A stretch of DNA of 6,417 nt from Lentihominibacter faecis (GTDB lineage Bacteria > Bacillota > Clostridia > Peptostreptococcales > Anaerovoracaceae): the NCBI RefSeq assembly GCF_014306095.1, contig NZ_JACRWC010000115.1:1-6417 (forward strand), written 5' to 3'. The notes beneath the pieces were generated by a model. The model saw nothing but the letters and a program-made list of their open reading frames with translations. It had not been told where the DNA came from and ran no database searches. The translations under genes and the position numbers were made by a program. Positions within the stretch are counted from its first letter, which is position 1. Each line of letters opens with the position of its first letter. Positions 5,266 through 6,417 of the stretch are shown piece by piece.

Positions 5266-5303
5266 GAGGCTCTTTGCAGTGAATGGAGAGCCTTCTTTTT
5301 TTT
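5266..5303 (+). terminator. Second, backup terminator after copy 2
   Basis: AGGCTCT (5267-5273) pairs with AGAGCCT (5287-5293), extended by G-T pairs at both ends. One C then eight T (5296-5303) follow. It lies outside the repeat and can complete termination of copy 2, whose own T run is short. Confidence 0.85.
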
Positions 5304-5383
5304 GCACCAAAACGCGTTCTTTGCAAAATTCGTATGGAGAAATCTTTGCATAAAAAGATGAAAGTACGATAGGTGTAGTGTGA

Positions 5384-5411
5384 TCGATCGTAAGGATGAT
5401 CGACCTTTTTT
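5384..5411 (+). terminator. Possible terminator-like hairpin
   Basis: TCGATC (5384-5389) pairs with GATCGA (5398-5403) around an 8-base loop, with CC and six T (5406-5411) after it. No gene is recognisable between this and the preceding terminator (5304-5383), so it may be a leftover from a lost gene or the end of a small transcript. The stem is short. Confidence 0.5.
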
Positions 5412-5525
5412 AATCCTGGGTTAGGGGGATGATTCATCTCAAATTGGTAAAATAAACGTTTTTAAGATGAAAATTTCGTGCCAATGAGGAATTCTGTGAT
5501 ATTCCTAGTCGTTTTCTTTTGGATT
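5412..5525. other. Intergenic stretch upstream of the zinc-ribbon gene
   Basis: AT-rich sequence between the last hairpin and the promoter. Only very short ATG reading frames without ribosome sites occur here. I see no RNA gene, repeat or operator that I can support. Confidence 0.5.
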
Positions 5526-5534
5526 TGGTATAAT
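5526..5534 (+). promoter_or_regulatory. Extended -10 promoter of the zinc-ribbon gene
   Basis: TGGTATAAT is a perfect TATAAT preceded by the TGN extension. No good -35 hexamer lies 16-18 bases upstream (TAGTCG at 17), which is tolerated by extended -10 promoters. The predicted start near 5541 leaves a leader of about 40 bases. Confidence 0.75.
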
Positions 5535-5581
5535 AAATTAGAAGATATAGTAGAGAAGCGTATATGCAAGGAGAAGAAGGT

Positions 5582-6292
5582 ATGGGTAAGTGTAGTCGAT
5601 GTGGAACAGAGTCAGACACACGGTTTTGTCCGAATTGTGGCATGTCTATGGAGCAGGACACTTCGATATCCGGGCTTGTAGAACAAGGAGATTACCCTAA
5701 TAAGGAATCTGCTATACCACAAAAGAAAAAATCCAAGAGAAAACTTATAATTGGACTTATTGCAGGGTTTGTTTGTATATTGATCATTGCTTTTGGAGCG
5801 TATTATGGATATGTTTTTGAACAAGAAGCACGGGAAGAGGAATACATATCGAATTTATTTGATTATGCAACAGAGGTATCGACAGGACTTTCTGATGCTG
5901 AGGCGCAGTGTAATTTGGTAGTGGCTGTTTGGAATGATGCGATTTGGGGTGATACCACACAGGAGGATACTAAGAAATACGTTGCAGGAGCTAAAGATTT
6001 CGATGCGGCTTTAGATAATTTGTATGAAGATGAGGAAATCAGTAAGAAAATCTCCGCATTATACGATAATCAGGAAAAGGTTTCTTCTTTGATGAGAAAA
6101 TTGAAAAATCCGCCGGAAGGATATCAGGACTGTTATGATGCGGCAACTGCTTTGTATCAGAAATATACTTCCTTTATTATTATGGCAACAAGCCCAACAG
6201 GATCATATAATTCTTATTCGGAGGATTTTTTGAAACTAGATAAAGAAACAGCTGATGAGATTAGTCAGTTTATTATTTTACTGCCAGACTAA
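5582..6292 (+). CDS. Zinc-ribbon single-pass membrane protein, function unknown
   Basis: A 236-residue protein with three parts. The N-terminus is a compact zinc ribbon with Cys4, Cys7, Cys16 and Cys19 (CSRCG...FCPNCG), as in many small Firmicute membrane proteins. A linker leads to a lysine/arginine-rich stretch (48-54) and one hydrophobic segment (about 55-78, IIGLIAGFVCILIIAFGAYY). The positive residues on the N-terminal side predict that the zinc ribbon stays in the cytoplasm and the C-terminal 155 residues face outside. That outer part is acidic and mostly helical in character, with no known motif that I can recognise. AAGGAG at 5568-5573, 8 bases upstream, supports the ATG at 5582; an in-frame ATG at 5564 would add six residues but has only a weak site. 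AT-rich codon use differs from the GC-richer genes to the left. Function is not assigned. Confidence 0.82.
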   Translation: MGKCSRCGTESDTRFCPNCGMSMEQDTSISGLVEQGDYPNKESAIPQKKKSKRKLIIGLIAGFVCILIIAFGAYYGYVFEQEAREEEYISNLFDYATEVSTGLSDAEAQCNLVVAVWNDAIWGDTTQEDTKKYVAGAKDFDAALDNLYEDEEISKKISALYDNQEKVSSLMRKLKNPPEGYQDCYDAATALYQKYTSFIIMATSPTGSYNSYSEDFLKLDKETADEISQFIILLPD

Positions 6293-6338
6293 TTCTAGCT
6301 GATGTATGTTAGATCCCTATTTTGAAAGGTAGATAGGC

Positions 6339-6417
6339 ATGGGAATTGTAGTTTTCGCCATTTTGGCAGTCATTGCATATGTTGCATATCAACTTGGGAA
6401 ATACGACCCTCAAATAC
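6339..6417 (+). CDS. Small membrane-anchored protein, 5' partial fragment
   Basis: An open frame starts at ATG 6339, 46 bases after the zinc-ribbon gene, and runs off the window after 26 codons. The visible part, GIVVFAILAVIAYVAYQLGK, is a membrane anchor followed by a charged/polar stretch. AAAGG at 6325-6329, 9 bases upstream, is a modest ribosome site. No terminator separates it from the gene at 5582, so the two may be co-transcribed. The rest of the protein, and thus its family, cannot be seen. Confidence 0.6.
   Translation, partial: MGIVVFAILAVIAYVAYQLGKYDPQI

Noticed and set aside
5304..5411. Small RNA or small peptide gene between the terminators
   Set aside because: The hairpin at its end resembles a terminator, but no promoter was found before it and the 12-codon frame at 5334 lacks a ribosome site, so there is not enough support.
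5478..5681. Open frame with a hydrophobic start (MRNSVIFLVVFFWIWYNK) before the zinc-ribbon gene
   Set aside because: It looks like a membrane anchor but spans the extended -10 promoter, overlaps the zinc-ribbon gene in another frame and has no ribosome site.

Overview
The window reads as a piece of chromosome from an anaerobic Firmicute, probably a Clostridia-class amino-acid fermenter. The reasons are strong AGGAGG-type ribosome sites, frequent hairpin-plus-T-run terminators, moderate GC, a glmM-glmS pair, and two copies of a hotdog-fold aminoacyl-CoA ammonia-lyase of the type known from fermenting clostridia. A family within Clostridia cannot be fixed from the sequence. Bases 1-24 are not genomic: they match the end of the Illumina Nextera (Tn5) adapter, so real sequence begins at base 25.

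Layout. 25-147 is the last 40 codons of glmM, followed 27 bases later by complete glmS (175-2004); together they supply glucosamine phosphates for cell-wall precursors. A strong terminator (2022-2063) ends directly against the ribosome site of an adenosylhomocysteinase of the short archaeal/Thermotoga-like form (2077-3330). A GNAT acetyltransferase (3333-3749) follows at once, probably co-transcribed.

The most unusual part is 3749-5258: a 716-bp unit present twice in direct orientation with a 794-bp period. Each unit is a complete single-gene transcription unit with promoter, 5'-proximal hairpin, strong ribosome site, 170-codon hotdog ammonia-lyase gene and terminator. The coding and terminator parts are about 98% identical, but the promoter-proximal 78 bp are only about 80% identical while keeping the -35 and -10 hexamers and the 17-bp spacing. 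This pattern points to gene conversion of the coding part with separately evolving promoters. Codon choice and signals suggest high expression.

The right end (5259-6417) holds two further terminator-like hairpins, an extended -10 promoter, a zinc-ribbon single-pass membrane protein of unknown function (5582-6292), and the first 26 codons of another small membrane-anchored protein that runs off the window.

I see no mobile element, CRISPR array, tRNA or rRNA. I found no clear new multi-gene system; the tandem lyase units are the best candidate for closer study.
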